Positions 28,249-37,869 of a DNA stretch of 64,000 nucleotides are shown here, in pieces. Source of the DNA: Vallitalea guaymasensis (GTDB lineage Bacteria > Bacillota > Clostridia > Lachnospirales > Vallitaleaceae); NCBI RefSeq assembly GCF_018141425.1, contig NZ_CP058561.1, positions 3,286,001 through 3,350,000 on the forward strand, in the 5' to 3' direction. The number at the start of each line of letters is the position of its first letter. The first letter of the stretch is position 1. Both the position numbers and the translations under genes were made by a program. Below the pieces are notes generated by a model. That model did no database searches. It was given only the letters and a program-made list of their open reading frames with translations, and had not been told where the DNA came from.

Positions 28249-28702
28249 TTGTTGTGCCTCCTTATTAACTTTTAATATGTTTTTTATTTAGATTAATCTT
28301 CTATCTTTATAGATGGTATTTTATAAAGATGAATTATGGAATTAATTACCATAATTATATAATAGATTATTAATCTTAATTAATTCTTAAATTATTCTGA
28401 AACTTTTCTTGTTTTTATATAGAATTATATTTTTTTATTTCATTGAGTGATGAGGTAATATTATAAATCCCTAATCTATATTTAAGATTTAGTAGATAAT
28501 ATGGAATGCTTTTAGTTTAATATTAAGATTTAATTAAGGAATATTTAAGCTATTATTCAAAAATGAATAGTAAAATATAATCCGAGAAGGGTATAAGCCA
28601 AAAGAGATATTCTAGATTGAATCTAAAGTAGATTTTAATAAAAGTCTTAGAATATGATACCTAGAAAAGATGAAGATTATTAATCAATAGGAGGAATTAA
28701 GT
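28249..28702. other. AT-rich intergenic region between divergent genes
   Basis: 454 bp with no supportable ORF. TATAAT at 28576-28581 with a poor -35 (TTATTC, 17 bp upstream) could be the promoter of the plus-strand lipoprotein gene. I see no operator palindrome or structured RNA. Confidence 0.4.
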
Positions 28703-29587
28703 GTGAAAAAAACAGTTATATTTATAATGAGTTTATTACTTATTACATCATTATTTACAGGATGTGGGAAAAAAGAGGTAGAAAAACAAGATGAAGTAGT
28801 AACAACAGATACAACAGAGTCAACCAAAACTAAAAAGGTAACAGAAATAGAAAATGCAAAGGAAGTAACAGAAGAAGTAACAAAAGAAACAACCCAAGAT
28901 ACTGAAAATCAAGAAATAATGGAAGGAACAGAAGAAACAGTAGTAAATGGAACATGGACACTTTCTGAAAATGGAGATACCCTACGATTAGATGGTACAA
29001 TTACAGAAACTTCATATGATGATTTTATGAAAGTTTTCAATTCAGATGTCAAAACATTAGTTATAAACTCAGGAGGTGGAGATACTTATTCAGGATTACG
29101 AATAGCAAAAGTTATTTATGACAGTAAGATTGATGTTGTTGTTGATAAAATATGTGCTTCCTCAGCAGCAAACTATTTATTTATGGCAGGTAGAAATAAA
29201 GTAGTAAAAGAAGGTTCTTTACTAATGTTCCATGGTGGAGTAAATAGTTTTGATATGAAAAATTTAGAAGAAGAACTAAAGAATCAAGGTGTATCTGAAA
29301 AGATGATAGAAGAGCAAAAAGGCTATATCACTATGCAGAGAGAATTAGAAAAAGACTTTTATGAGTTAGTAGGAGTCGATTTGAAGCTTTTAGAATATTC
29401 CCATGTGATTACTGAAAAAGTAGGATTCTGGGCACCAAGTCCAGAAGTCTTAAGTTCATTTGGTGTTACTAATATTGAAAAAATGTGGTATCCTGCTACA
29501 GATGAAGAGTTTAAGAAAACAGTAACAAGTATTAACGAAATGATGGGAACTAATACCACTGTTAGTAATGAAGCTGTTGAAAAATAA
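28703..29587 (+). CDS. Lipoprotein with ClpP/SppA-like serine protease fold
   Basis: A 294-aa lipoprotein (lipobox LFTG-Cys) with a Thr/Glu-rich linker (residues about 25-85) and a ClpP/crotonase-type domain. The block LVINSGGGDTYSGLRIAKVI forms the oxyanion strand-turn; KICASSAANYLFMAG carries the candidate Ser (S153/S154); GSLLMFHGG follows. This matches the secreted COG3904-like family near SppA/ClpP. Substrate unknown. GTG start with AGGAGG 6-7 bp upstream. It lies 35 bp before the promoter of the riboflavin riboswitch but is not part of that operon. Confidence 0.75.
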   Translation: MKKTVIFIMSLLLITSLFTGCGKKEVEKQDEVVTTDTTESTKTKKVTEIENAKEVTEEVTKETTQDTENQEIMEGTEETVVNGTWTLSENGDTLRLDGTITETSYDDFMKVFNSDVKTLVINSGGGDTYSGLRIAKVIYDSKIDVVVDKICASSAANYLFMAGRNKVVKEGSLLMFHGGVNSFDMKNLEEELKNQGVSEKMIEEQKGYITMQRELEKDFYELVGVDLKLLEYSHVITEKVGFWAPSPEVLSSFGVTNIEKMWYPATDEEFKKTVTSINEMMGTNTTVSNEAVEK

Positions 29588-29621
29588 CGGGAATAGTTGT
29601 GGCTATTGCAAAATTTACTTC

Positions 29622-29651
29622 TTGATTTTTACAAGCAAAATATGATATACT
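29622..29651 (+). promoter_or_regulatory. Promoter of the riboflavin operon
   Basis: TTGATT at 29622-29627 and TATACT at 29646-29651 (18-bp spacer) lie about 18 bp before the FMN aptamer, so the transcript begins just ahead of it. Confidence 0.65.
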
Positions 29652-29668
29652 AAAAAAAATTGAATAGA

Positions 29669-29778
29669 AACCTTCAGGGCAGGGTGTAATTCCCGACCGG
29701 CGGTAAAGTCCGCGAGTGAAAACTGACTTGGTGAAATTCCAAGACCGACAGTAAAGTCTGGATGAGAGAAGGAAAATA
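29669..29778 (+). promoter_or_regulatory. FMN riboswitch (RFN element)
   Basis: The aptamer is nearly canonical: AACCTTCAGGGCAGGGTG, AATTCCCGACCGGCGGTAAA, GTCCGCGAG, CTTGGTGAAATTCCAAGACC and GACAGTAAAGTCTGGATG, closing with GAGAAGG, which pairs with CCTTC at the 5' side. It controls ribD-ribE-ribBA-ribH through the terminator at 29873. Confidence 0.97.
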
Positions 29779-29872
29779 ACAAAGAGTTTATTGAAAACTT
29801 TTGTTATTAAATTAGTCAATGTTAATATATTTATTAATATTTTATTTGACTAACTCATGTATGAATAGATGA

Positions 29873-29903
29873 CCTTGAAGAATTATTTTCTTCAAGGTTT
29901 TTT
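29873..29903 (+). terminator. Riboswitch-controlled terminator
   Basis: A 10-bp perfect stem, CCTTGAAGAA / TTCTTCAAGG, with six Ts, about 95 nt after the FMN aptamer. It would stop transcription when FMN is bound. The remaining 240 nt to ribD holds a GTAACAT-T-ATGTTAC palindrome (30095-30109) of unknown role just before the RBS. Confidence 0.88.
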
Positions 29904-30142
29904 GATGTTTTTGATGTATAACAAACTGATTATCTTTTTTAATGAGTATTAGTATGAAATTATAATTAGTTATACATACACAGTACTTAATAATAGATAC
30001 TAACCATTATTTTATTATCTATTGTAAATCAAAAAATCACTTCTCGCATCATCAATCAACCTTGCAGATTTCTACTTACAATTAGTATAACCATGTAACA
30101 TTATGTTACGAATACTTTGTACTAGGAGGTAGATAAATTGCA

Positions 30143-31282
30143 ATGAAACAATTAAATCCCAAGGAATTAAAAGACAAAGAAAATACTTACAATGAACATA
30201 TTAAGTACATGAAAAGAGCCATAAGCCTATCTAAAAAAGGTATAGGATATGTTAATCCAAATCCATTGGTTGGAGCTGTTATCGTAAAGGACGGCTTAAT
30301 AATAGGTGAGGGCTATCATGAAAAAATAGGATATAACCATGCGGAAATCAACGCTCTTAATAACTGCAAAAAAAGCACAAAAGGAGCCACTATGTATGTT
30401 ACTCTTGAACCCTGTTCTCACTATGGTAAGACCCCACCTTGTGTTAACGCAATAATTAAAAGTGGAATAAAGCAGGTAATAGTAGGTATGAAAGACCCTA
30501 ATCCATTAGTAGCAGGAAAAGGAATCAAAATACTTAGAGATAATAACATTACAGTTACATGTGGCATCTGTCAAGATGAGATACAAGAACTAAATAAAAT
30601 ATTTATTAAGTATATAACAACCAAAAAGCCCTACTGCATTATGAAAACAGCTATGACACTCGATGGAAAAATCGCTACCTCAACAGGTGATTCCAAATGG
30701 ATAACTAGTGATAGATCAAGAGAATATGTCCATGAAATAAGACATAAGGTGACAGCAATAATGGTAGGTATAGGTACTGTCATAGCCGATAATCCATCAT
30801 TGACAACTAGATTGACTAACCAAACAGGTGTTAATCCCATACGAATTATAGTTGATACAACATGCAGAATTCCTCTACAAGCTAGAGTATTATCAGAAAA
30901 AGGAAAAACAATAATTGCAACAACTAATGATGCACCTATAGAAAAAGTGAAAGCTCTAGGAAAAAAAATGGGTATTACTATTCTTATGATTGATAAAAAG
31001 AATAATAGAGTTGATATGAACAAGTTAATAACTGAATTAGGTGAAATGGAAATCGACAGTATTTTATTAGAAGGAGGAAGCGAGTTGAATTATAGTTGCC
31101 TAGAAGCAGGTATAATCGACGAAGTATATGCTTTTATCGCTCCAAAACTTATTGGAGGACAACAAGCAATAACACCAATAGGAGGAAAAGGGCTTACACA
31201 GATAAAAGATGCCTATACCCTAAAAGATATCCAATTAGAAAAAATAGATGATGATATATTAATCAAGGGAAAGGTTAATTAG
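30143..31282 (+). CDS. ribD: Bifunctional riboflavin deaminase/reductase
   Basis: A 379-aa enzyme for two consecutive steps of riboflavin synthesis (pyrimidine deamination, then NADPH-dependent ribosyl reduction). The N-terminal cytidine-deaminase-like domain has YNHAEINAL and PCSHYGKTPPCV zinc ligands; the C-terminal reductase has KTAMTLDGKIAT and the closing LLEGGSELNYSCLEAG. AGGAGGT at 30124-30130 precedes the ATG by 12 bp, slightly long. First gene of the FMN-controlled operon. Confidence 0.95.
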   Translation: MKQLNPKELKDKENTYNEHIKYMKRAISLSKKGIGYVNPNPLVGAVIVKDGLIIGEGYHEKIGYNHAEINALNNCKKSTKGATMYVTLEPCSHYGKTPPCVNAIIKSGIKQVIVGMKDPNPLVAGKGIKILRDNNITVTCGICQDEIQELNKIFIKYITTKKPYCIMKTAMTLDGKIATSTGDSKWITSDRSREYVHEIRHKVTAIMVGIGTVIADNPSLTTRLTNQTGVNPIRIIVDTTCRIPLQARVLSEKGKTIIATTNDAPIEKVKALGKKMGITILMIDKKNNRVDMNKLITELGEMEIDSILLEGGSELNYSCLEAGIIDEVYAFIAPKLIGGQQAITPIGGKGLTQIKDAYTLKDIQLEKIDDDILIKGKVN

Positions 31283-31293
31283 GAGGGTTGCAA

Positions 31294-31941
31294 ATGTTCA
31301 CAGGATTGATTAGTGAAGTGGGAGAGATAGTCAAAATAGAAAAGGGAAAACATTCAGCTAAACTAACTATAAGAGCCAATAATCTTCTTAATGATATTAG
31401 GTTGGGTGATAGTATTGCTGTAAATGGCGTTTGCTTAACGGTAACAACCTATAATAAAAATAACTTTACAGTTGATGTTATGCCTGAAACCATGTCTATG
31501 ACCAATATAAAATATCTGCAAAATAAACACTCAGTTAATCTAGAACCTGCTTTAAGAGTAGGAGATAGGTTTGGTGGACACATGGTTACAGGACATATTG
31601 ACGGTACAGGAACAATAAAAAGTCTATTAAAAGATGACAATGCAACAAGAGTAACTATTAATATTTCAAAAGACCTTAGAAAATATATTCTCTATAAGGG
31701 TTCTGTTGCAGTAGATGGGATAAGTTTAACAGTAGCTGATATTTTAACGGATAGTTTTCAAGTATCAATAATACCTTTAACAAGTATTGATACGACTATT
31801 CTAGAGAAAAAAATAGGTGATACAGTTAATATAGAATGTGATGTTATTGGAAAATATGTGGAAAGTATGTTGCATGAGAACACAGATGATAGTCAACCCA
31901 AATTGAATAAAGATTTTTTGAGGTCAAATGGTTTTATGTAA
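31294..31941 (+). CDS. ribE: Riboflavin synthase alpha chain
   Basis: A 215-aa protein that dismutates two 6,7-dimethyl-8-ribityllumazine molecules to riboflavin. The start MFTGLISEVGEI is diagnostic, and the two internal lumazine-binding repeats are visible (NGVCLTV about residues 46-53 and DGISLTV about residue 145; GGHMVTGHIDG between). AGGAGGG at 31281-31287 directs the ATG at 31294. It lies 11 bp after ribD. Confidence 0.95.
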   Translation: MFTGLISEVGEIVKIEKGKHSAKLTIRANNLLNDIRLGDSIAVNGVCLTVTTYNKNNFTVDVMPETMSMTNIKYLQNKHSVNLEPALRVGDRFGGHMVTGHIDGTGTIKSLLKDDNATRVTINISKDLRKYILYKGSVAVDGISLTVADILTDSFQVSIIPLTSIDTTILEKKIGDTVNIECDVIGKYVESMLHENTDDSQPKLNKDFLRSNGFM

Positions 31942-32033
31942 TTAAAGGTGTATGACGAAATTAAATATTTAACTTTAGGGTATGGATTTATAAGCATCTA
32001 ATAATAGAATAAATTAATTTTGAGGTGAGAAGA

Positions 32034-33242
32034 ATGAAATTCAATACTATTGAAGAAGCATTAGAAGATATAAAACAAGGTAAAATGATAATCGTAGTAG
32101 ATGATGAGAATAGAGAAAATGAAGGAGATTTACTTGTAGCAGCAGAGAAAATTACTCCTGAGATAATGAATTTTATGATAAAGAATGCTAGAGGAATCGT
32201 ATGTGTTCCTATGCTGGAAGAAAGACTTAATGAATTAAATATACCATTAATGGTTGATAAGAATACCGACTCCAAAAAAACAGCTTTTACTGTATCAGTA
32301 GATTATTATGAGTCAACTACAGGAGTATCCGCTTATGAAAGATGTGAAACTGTTAATAAGTTGGTAGATAAAAATATAACTGGGGATAAGTTTACAAGAC
32401 CCGGTCATATTTTTCCATTGATAGCCAGAGATAATGGTGTATTTGAAAGAAATGGACATACAGAAGCGGCTGTAGACATGACAAGATTGGCTGATTTGTA
32501 TCCTGCAGGAGTTATATGTGAGATTGTAAATGAAGATGGAACTATGGCTAGGTTGCCACAATTAATGGAGTTTGCCCTTAAGCATAGTCTTAAAATTATA
32601 TCCATTGAAGACCTTGTTGAATACAGAAAACAACATGAAAAGATTATTGAAAGAAAAGCTATTGCTAAGTTACCAACAAGATATGGAAGTTTCCATATAT
32701 ATGGATATACAAATAAAGTGACGGGAGAAGAACATATCGCATTGGTAAAAGGCAATATTAATGATGGCGAACCTGTATTATGCAGAATACATTCAGAATG
32801 TTTAACTGGTGATGTATTAGGCTCTATTAGATGTGATTGTGGAGAGCAACTTGATGAAGCAATGAAAAGAATATGTAAGGAAGAAAAAGGCGTAATAATT
32901 TATATGAGACAGGAAGGCAGAGGAATTGGATTAATTAACAAAATAATGGCTTACCAATTACAAGATGGAGGTCTAGACACTGTTGATGCAAATCTTGCTC
33001 TAGGATTCAAAGATGATTTAAGGGAATACAGTGTTAGCGCTCAGATATTAAAAGATCTTAGTGTAGATAGAGTAAGATTGATGACTAACAATCCTGATAA
33101 GATTGATGGCATAGAAAAATATGATATCAAGGTTGTGGAGAGAGTTCCAATAGAAATCATATGTAATAAGAATAATGTACATTATCTAAATGTAAAAAAA
33201 CAAAAGATGGGTCATATATTAAAGAACCTAGAGTTGAGTTAA
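32034..33242 (+). CDS. ribBA: Bifunctional DHBP synthase / GTP cyclohydrolase II
   Basis: A 402-aa fusion. The RibB domain (1-200) has VVDDENRENEGDL and GHTEAAVDM. The RibA domain (200-402) has RIHSECLTGDVLGSIRCDCG zinc motif and YMRQEGRGIGL. It supplies both precursors of lumazine. TGAGGTGAG precedes the ATG at 32034; an upstream in-frame GTG at 32025 lies within the RBS. The gap from ribE is 92 bp with no terminator. Confidence 0.95.
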   Translation: MKFNTIEEALEDIKQGKMIIVVDDENRENEGDLLVAAEKITPEIMNFMIKNARGIVCVPMLEERLNELNIPLMVDKNTDSKKTAFTVSVDYYESTTGVSAYERCETVNKLVDKNITGDKFTRPGHIFPLIARDNGVFERNGHTEAAVDMTRLADLYPAGVICEIVNEDGTMARLPQLMEFALKHSLKIISIEDLVEYRKQHEKIIERKAIAKLPTRYGSFHIYGYTNKVTGEEHIALVKGNINDGEPVLCRIHSECLTGDVLGSIRCDCGEQLDEAMKRICKEEKGVIIYMRQEGRGIGLINKIMAYQLQDGGLDTVDANLALGFKDDLREYSVSAQILKDLSVDRVRLMTNNPDKIDGIEKYDIKVVERVPIEIICNKNNVHYLNVKKQKMGHILKNLELS

Positions 33243-33320
33243 TTAAGTTAAAGTTTAGATATTGAAGTTTTATAACTAGTTTCTAATAAAGATAATATTT
33301 AAGAAAGGAATTGATATAAT

Positions 33321-33785
33321 ATGATTACATACGAAGGTAAACTAATAGGAGAAGGATTGAAATTTGGTATTGTAGTAGGGAGGTTCAACGAATTCATATC
33401 TAGCAAGTTATTGGAAGGTGCTATTGATGCATTGAAAAGACATGGAGTATCTGCTGAAGATATTTCAATTGCATGGGCACCAGGAGCATTTGAGATACCA
33501 TTAATCTCTAAGAAGATGGCGAAAACTAATAAGTATGATGGTGTTATTTGTCTTGGAGCTGTAATTAGGGGAGCTACTGCCCATTTTGATTATGTGGCAA
33601 GTGAAGTTTCTAAAGGAATAGCAAATGTATCACTTGATACTGAAGTACCCGTTATCTTTGGGGTGCTGACTACAGATACCATTGAACAGGCTATTGAAAG
33701 AGCAGGAACAAAAGCAGGTAATAAAGGGTTTGAGGCTGGAATGGCAGCAATAGAAATGGCTAATCTGCTTCGTAACATTAACTAA
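33321..33785 (+). CDS. ribH: 6,7-dimethyl-8-ribityllumazine synthase
   Basis: A 154-aa lumazine synthase beta chain: [20 protein letters not shown] at the start, [24 protein letters not shown] (active-site His) and a full-length C-terminus. It condenses the RibBA and RibD products and completes the operon with RibE. Confidence 0.96.
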   Translation: MITYEGKLIGEGLKFGIVVGRFNEFISSKLLEGAIDALKRHGVSAEDISIAWAPGAFEIPLISKKMAKTNKYDGVICLGAVIRGATAHFDYVASEVSKGIANVSLDTEVPVIFGVLTTDTIEQAIERAGTKAGNKGFEAGMAAIEMANLLRNIN

Positions 33786-33805
33786 TAGAAGTCTATATAC
33801 AAAAA

Positions 33806-33842
33806 GGGTATTCAAAAAACTTAAGGCTTTTTGAATACTCTC
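33806..33842. terminator. Bidirectional terminator between ribH and lrp
   Basis: GGTATTCAAAAA pairs with TTTTTGAATACT. The plus strand continues into TCTCTTTG, and the minus strand into CCCTTTTTG, so it can serve both convergent genes. Confidence 0.75.
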
Positions 33843-33866
33843 TTTGATTAATTTATGTACTCAGTT

Positions 33867-34307
33867 TTATTCATAGTCAAAATTCAATGATTTGAATTCA
33901 ATTGGGCTAGATAAAATAATAAGTGTTTCCGTACTCCCATATTGCTGTATTTTGCCAATTAAATATTCTAGGTCAGAGGTGTTTTGACATAATACCTTAA
34001 TCGTCATGGAGTATTTTCCAGTTACATGATGACATTCAACAATTTTTTTGTTTTCTTGAACTAGTGCTAAGAACTCTTTTCTTTTTGCGGACTTAATTGA
34101 AATGTTTATAATAGCCTTTACTGTTTTTCCTAGTTTTTTTGGATCAACAATAGCTCTATATCCAGTGATTATGCCACTTTTTTCTAGTTTTCTTACCCTT
34201 TCAGCAACAGCAGGTGGAGTTAGTGAAACTTTTTCTGCTAATATTTTCATGGGCATTCTTCCGTCATCTTGCAAATATCTAATAATATCGTAGTCGGTTG
34301 AATCCAT
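33867..34307 (-). CDS. Lrp/AsnC family transcriptional regulator
   Basis: A 146-aa regulator with N-terminal HTH (MDSTDYDIIRYLQDDGRMP ... TPPAVAERVRKLEKSGII) and a C-terminal RAM/ACT-like effector domain (GKYSMTIKVLCQNTSDLEYLI). AGGAGGG supports the ATG at 34307; the frame is open to 34343. It is divergent from the glutamate dehydrogenase gene, so amino-acid-responsive control of gdh is plausible. Confidence 0.9.
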   Translation of the reverse strand: MDSTDYDIIRYLQDDGRMPMKILAEKVSLTPPAVAERVRKLEKSGIITGYRAIVDPKKLGKTVKAIINISIKSAKRKEFLALVQENKKIVECHHVTGKYSMTIKVLCQNTSDLEYLIGKIQQYGSTETLIILSSPIEFKSLNFDYE

Positions 34308-34981
34308 TTCATCCCTCCTAAAAATAAAATTATATCTTAACAAGGAAATTATATATCATGGGTTATCTACTAAAATAACAATTTTTTTTTATAGATGCTG
34401 TATTTTCTATTACTTAATTGATATTAAATATAGAGTTTAAAATATAAAGCCAATCCCCTTGTTTCAATATGTTTGCAAAAGTCTGACCTTTTCTTTTGCA
34501 GTTTAAACATAGTCTACTTTTCTATTATAACAGAAAAATTAAAATAAATCATTAACATACTTCGATTTAAAAAGATAAAATTTTATATTTTTTATAGAGA
34601 TTAAGTCTAATTAAGCAAATTTAACATACTTAAATAAAATAATAAATATATATGAATAACTTAATTAAATAAAGCTAATAATAAAATAGATATATTAACC
34701 AAGCAATTTAATACATGATATACACAAAAAATAAATATAATGTTAATATACGAATAGAGAGAGTTACATTCAATCAAGGACTATAATTATACCCTGAAAG
34801 CTACTTAAATAATACATAAGTTTTTTAACTTCAAAAAGAGAGTTGCAAATTGATATTTACTAATTTATTCTTCTCTTTTTGTAGCTAAAATATTATCTGA
34901 TTGGACTATTATTTTATAATGGTGGTTAGATAAGGAGAATAGGTATCGAAAATTTTATTTAAGATTGGGAGGCATAAGTAT
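34308..34981. other. Long AT-rich region upstream of gdh
   Basis: About 670 bp with no supportable gene. It holds a 10-bp inverted repeat CAAAAAGAGA (34832-34841) / TCTCTTTTTG (34872-34881) separated by 30 bp, and a TATAAT at 34915-34920 without a good -35. The repeat could be a leader hairpin or a regulator site. Confidence 0.45.
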
Positions 34982-36241
34982 ATGTCAGAAAAAACGCTTA
35001 ATCCTTTTAAGATTGCACAAAAACAATTAAAAGAAGCATGCGATGCACTAGGAGAAGAAGATGCAGTATACGAGTTATTGAGTCAGCCTGAAAAAGTTTT
35101 AGAAGTTACTATTCCTGTTAAAATGGATGATGGTACAACAAAACTATTTACTGGATATCGTGTTCAACATAACGATGCATCTGGTCCTACTAAAGGCGGT
35201 ATTCGTTTTCATCCTGGAGTAACAAAAGATGAAGTAAAAGCGTTAGCAACTTGGATGACTTTTAAATGTGGGGTTGTAGGCTTACCATATGGTGGAGCAA
35301 AAGGTGGAGTTATCGTTGACCCTACAGTTCTTTCAAAAAGAGAACTTGAAAGATTATCAAGAGGATATGTAAGAGCAATTGCTCCAATTATTGGAGAAAG
35401 AAGAGATATTCCAGCACCAGATGTTAATACTAATGGTCAAACAATGGCATGGATGGTTGATGAATATTCTAGCCTAAGAGGTGTTGGTCAAACATTACCA
35501 GCTTCATTTACAGGAAAACCTGTTGAATTTGGTGGATGTCTAGCAAGAAAAGAAGCTACTGGTTATGGCGTTATGCTTATGATGAGAGAAGCAGCTAAGT
35601 ACAAAGGAATGAACATAAAAGATATGAAAATAGCAGTTCAAGGCTTTGGAAATGTTGGAAGTTATGCTGCTATGTATGCTCAGGCTTTTGGAGCTAAAGT
35701 TGTTGCTGTATCAGATGTTTCATGTTGCTTATATAATGAAAATGGTTTAGATGTTAATGATATTATGGAATATGCAACAGAAAATAAATTGATCACTGGT
35801 TATACTGGTGAATGTGAAGAATTAGAAAGAGAAAAAATATTTGGAATAGAATGTGATGGATTTGCTCCATGTGCACTTGAGAATTCTATTACAAGCAGCA
35901 CAGCAAAAGATATCAAAGCTAAGATAATAACTGAAGGTGCTAATGGTCCAACTACTCCAGAAGCAGAAGAATATTTATTGGAAAAAGGAGTATTCATAGT
36001 ACCAGATATTTTAGCTAACTCAGGTGGAGTTATCGTTTCATATTTTGAGTGGGTTCAAAACCTACATAACTATTATTGGCGTTTTGACGAAGTACAAGAA
36101 AAACAAGAAGTAAAAATGGTAGATGCTTTTGTTAAAGTTACAAATGCCATGGATGAAAGAAAAGTTGATATGAGAAAAGCTGCTTACCTAGTAGCTATTA
36201 AGAGCCTTGCAATGCCAATGAGGCTTAGAGGTTGGTTTTAA
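34982..36241 (+). CDS. gdhA: Glu/Leu/Phe/Val-type glutamate dehydrogenase
   Basis: A 419-aa NAD(P)-dependent enzyme interconverting glutamate and 2-oxoglutarate plus ammonia. Catalytic-domain motifs: GPTKGGIRFHP and LPYGGAKGGVIVDP (substrate and catalytic lysines), DIPAPDVNTNGQTMAW. The Rossmann part shows VQGFGNVGSYAA and ANSGGVIVSYFEWVQN. Length matches the hexameric 420-aa class (RocG/GudB-like). Cofactor preference cannot be fixed by eye. GGGAGGC precedes the ATG. Confidence 0.93.
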   Translation: MSEKTLNPFKIAQKQLKEACDALGEEDAVYELLSQPEKVLEVTIPVKMDDGTTKLFTGYRVQHNDASGPTKGGIRFHPGVTKDEVKALATWMTFKCGVVGLPYGGAKGGVIVDPTVLSKRELERLSRGYVRAIAPIIGERRDIPAPDVNTNGQTMAWMVDEYSSLRGVGQTLPASFTGKPVEFGGCLARKEATGYGVMLMMREAAKYKGMNIKDMKIAVQGFGNVGSYAAMYAQAFGAKVVAVSDVSCCLYNENGLDVNDIMEYATENKLITGYTGECEELEREKIFGIECDGFAPCALENSITSSTAKDIKAKIITEGANGPTTPEAEEYLLEKGVFIVPDILANSGGVIVSYFEWVQNLHNYYWRFDEVQEKQEVKMVDAFVKVTNAMDERKVDMRKAAYLVAIKSLAMPMRLRGWF

Positions 36242-36244
36242 CAA

Positions 36245-36395
36245 TTAACTAAGGAACGATGTAGTAATAGTTTTAGCTTTAACTGTTCGTAGGACACGTT
36301 AAAATATGAATCATCTTATGCAAAAGAAGAGTTTCAAACCCTAGATATTTGCACTTATAGGTTGATGAAGAGTATTTGAACCGTTCCGTAGTTAA
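36245..36395 (+). other. Region bounded by a 14-bp inverted repeat downstream of gdh
   Basis: TTAACTAAGGAACG (36245-36258) is inverted, with one mismatch, at 36382-36395 (CGTTCCGTAGTTAA), enclosing about 120 bp without an ORF. It could be the closing stem of a structured 3' UTR or a small RNA. I recognise no known family. Confidence 0.4.
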
Positions 36396-36490
36396 ATTAT
36401 AGTAATAGATTTAGTCTTCCTTAAAGAACTACTAATAACTGTGACTAATACTTACTTATAATAGATAATAGTATTAATATTAGTAGTAAA

Positions 36491-36537
36491 CGAGTAAAAG
36501 CACTAAGACGTAACTTAGTGCTTTTGCTCGTTTTTTG
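36491..36537 (+). terminator. Strong terminator downstream of gdh
   Basis: CGAGTAAAAGCACTAAG pairs with CTTAGTGCTTTTGCTCG over 17 bp (one mismatch, 6-nt loop), followed by TTTTTTG. It lies 250 bp after the gdh stop. Confidence 0.9.
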
Positions 36538-36602
36538 TTAATCATTTTTTATTATATATTAGGATAAATTATTTTGAAAAAATTACTAGTCACATAGTAG
36601 TA

Positions 36603-37844
36603 TTAGTTTAATGCACTGTTCAAAGCATGAACAATTGTTTCTTCATTGAAATCTTTAATATGTTTTTCATATACATTACCATCTTTAGTAATAACTGCAG
36701 CAGGGAATTCTTTTATACTTAATCTATCAGATATTCCTGTTGATTTGTATACATCTACTCTGTTAACAGCTATTTTATCACCAAAGAAATTCTCTATTTT
36801 TTCCACTTCTGTCAAGAACTCTCTTGAATCAGCATCAATGGCATTATATATATAAGTTAAACCAGGTTTTTCTTTTTGCATGATAACAGTATTGAATGTC
36901 TCATTCTCCGCTATGTATTTCTCTGCGGCAAAACCAGCTATGGCTCCGTCACCAACAGCAGTTGCTACTTGTTTCAACCATTTTTCTCTAACATCTCCAC
37001 AAGCGAATACACCTTCAATATTTGTCTGCATCTTATCGTTTGTAAGAATATAACCTTGTTTAGTAAGGTTTATCTGATCTTTGAAAATCTCAGTATTAGG
37101 TATATAACCAATAAATTCAAAGCAAGTATCGCATTTTACTGGTATTTTATCACCTGTCTTAAGATTTTTTAGTACTACAGTATCAAGATGTTCTTCACCT
37201 TCAAAAGAATCTGTAATAGTATTCCAGATAAATTCCATCTTAGGATTTTTAAGTGCAGCTTCTTTAGCTATTTCATTACAGTCCATGATTCCTTCATCAT
37301 GCATAACTGATACAATAACTTTATTAGCAAATTTAGTTAAGAACATTCCTTCTTCAATAGCAGCGTCACCACTACCGATAACAACTACATCTTTACCAGT
37401 ATTAGCAGCAGCGTCACATGTTGCACAGAATGAGATTCCTTTATCAAATAGATAGTCTTCTTCATTCTTTGCTTTTGTTACTCTTGGACGTCCACCTGTT
37501 GCAAGGACAACTGATTTTGCTATGAATTTATTTCTAAATGTTTCAACTACTTTTTCTTCACCTTCAAGTTGTACACTCTTAACATCTGTCAACTTGAATT
37601 TTACACCCATCTTTTCAGCTTGTTTTTTCATCTGATTAGTGATTTCCTCACCCTTAGGGCTGTTTGGAAATCCTGGGTAGTTCTCTATCTCATTGGTATA
37701 AGTAGCAAGTCCTCCTACCAAAGCTTTTTCTATAAGAAGAGTACTTAGTCTAGCTCTAGCTGAATAAATCGCAGCAGTAAGACCAGCTGCTCCACCGCCA
37801 ATAACAACTACATCATAATTTTCAATACGTTTTTCTCTTGGCAT
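36603..37844 (-). CDS. Thioredoxin-reductase-like flavoprotein with thioredoxin-like C-terminal domain
   Basis: A 413-aa FAD/NAD(P)H disulfide oxidoreductase. FAD motif GGGAAGLTAAIYSARA; redox motif CATC near residue 147; NAD(P) motif VIGSGDAAIEEGMFL; second FAD motif GVFACGDVR. After about residue 325 comes an added ~85-residue domain (LTYIYNAIDADSREFL ... EFPAAVITKDG) resembling a thioredoxin fold but without a CxxC. It is the last gene of an operon with split YeeE and TusA genes, so it probably reduces persulfide or disulfide intermediates. GGAGG fits the ATG at 37844. Confidence 0.85.
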   Translation of the reverse strand: MPREKRIENYDVVVIGGGAAGLTAAIYSARARLSTLLIEKALVGGLATYTNEIENYPGFPNSPKGEEITNQMKKQAEKMGVKFKLTDVKSVQLEGEEKVVETFRNKFIAKSVVLATGGRPRVTKAKNEEDYLFDKGISFCATCDAAANTGKDVVVIGSGDAAIEEGMFLTKFANKVIVSVMHDEGIMDCNEIAKEAALKNPKMEFIWNTITDSFEGEEHLDTVVLKNLKTGDKIPVKCDTCFEFIGYIPNTEIFKDQINLTKQGYILTNDKMQTNIEGVFACGDVREKWLKQVATAVGDGAIAGFAAEKYIAENETFNTVIMQKEKPGLTYIYNAIDADSREFLTEVEKIENFFGDKIAVNRVDVYKSTGISDRLSIKEFPAAVITKDGNVYEKHIKDFNEETIVHALNSALN

Positions 37845-37869
37845 GACCAATCCTCCATTTAATTTTAGC

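Noticed and set aside
30631-31023. Minus-strand reading frame inside ribD (130 codons)
   Set aside because: It lies fully inside ribD, has no RBS and no recognisable domain; it is a shadow of the real gene.
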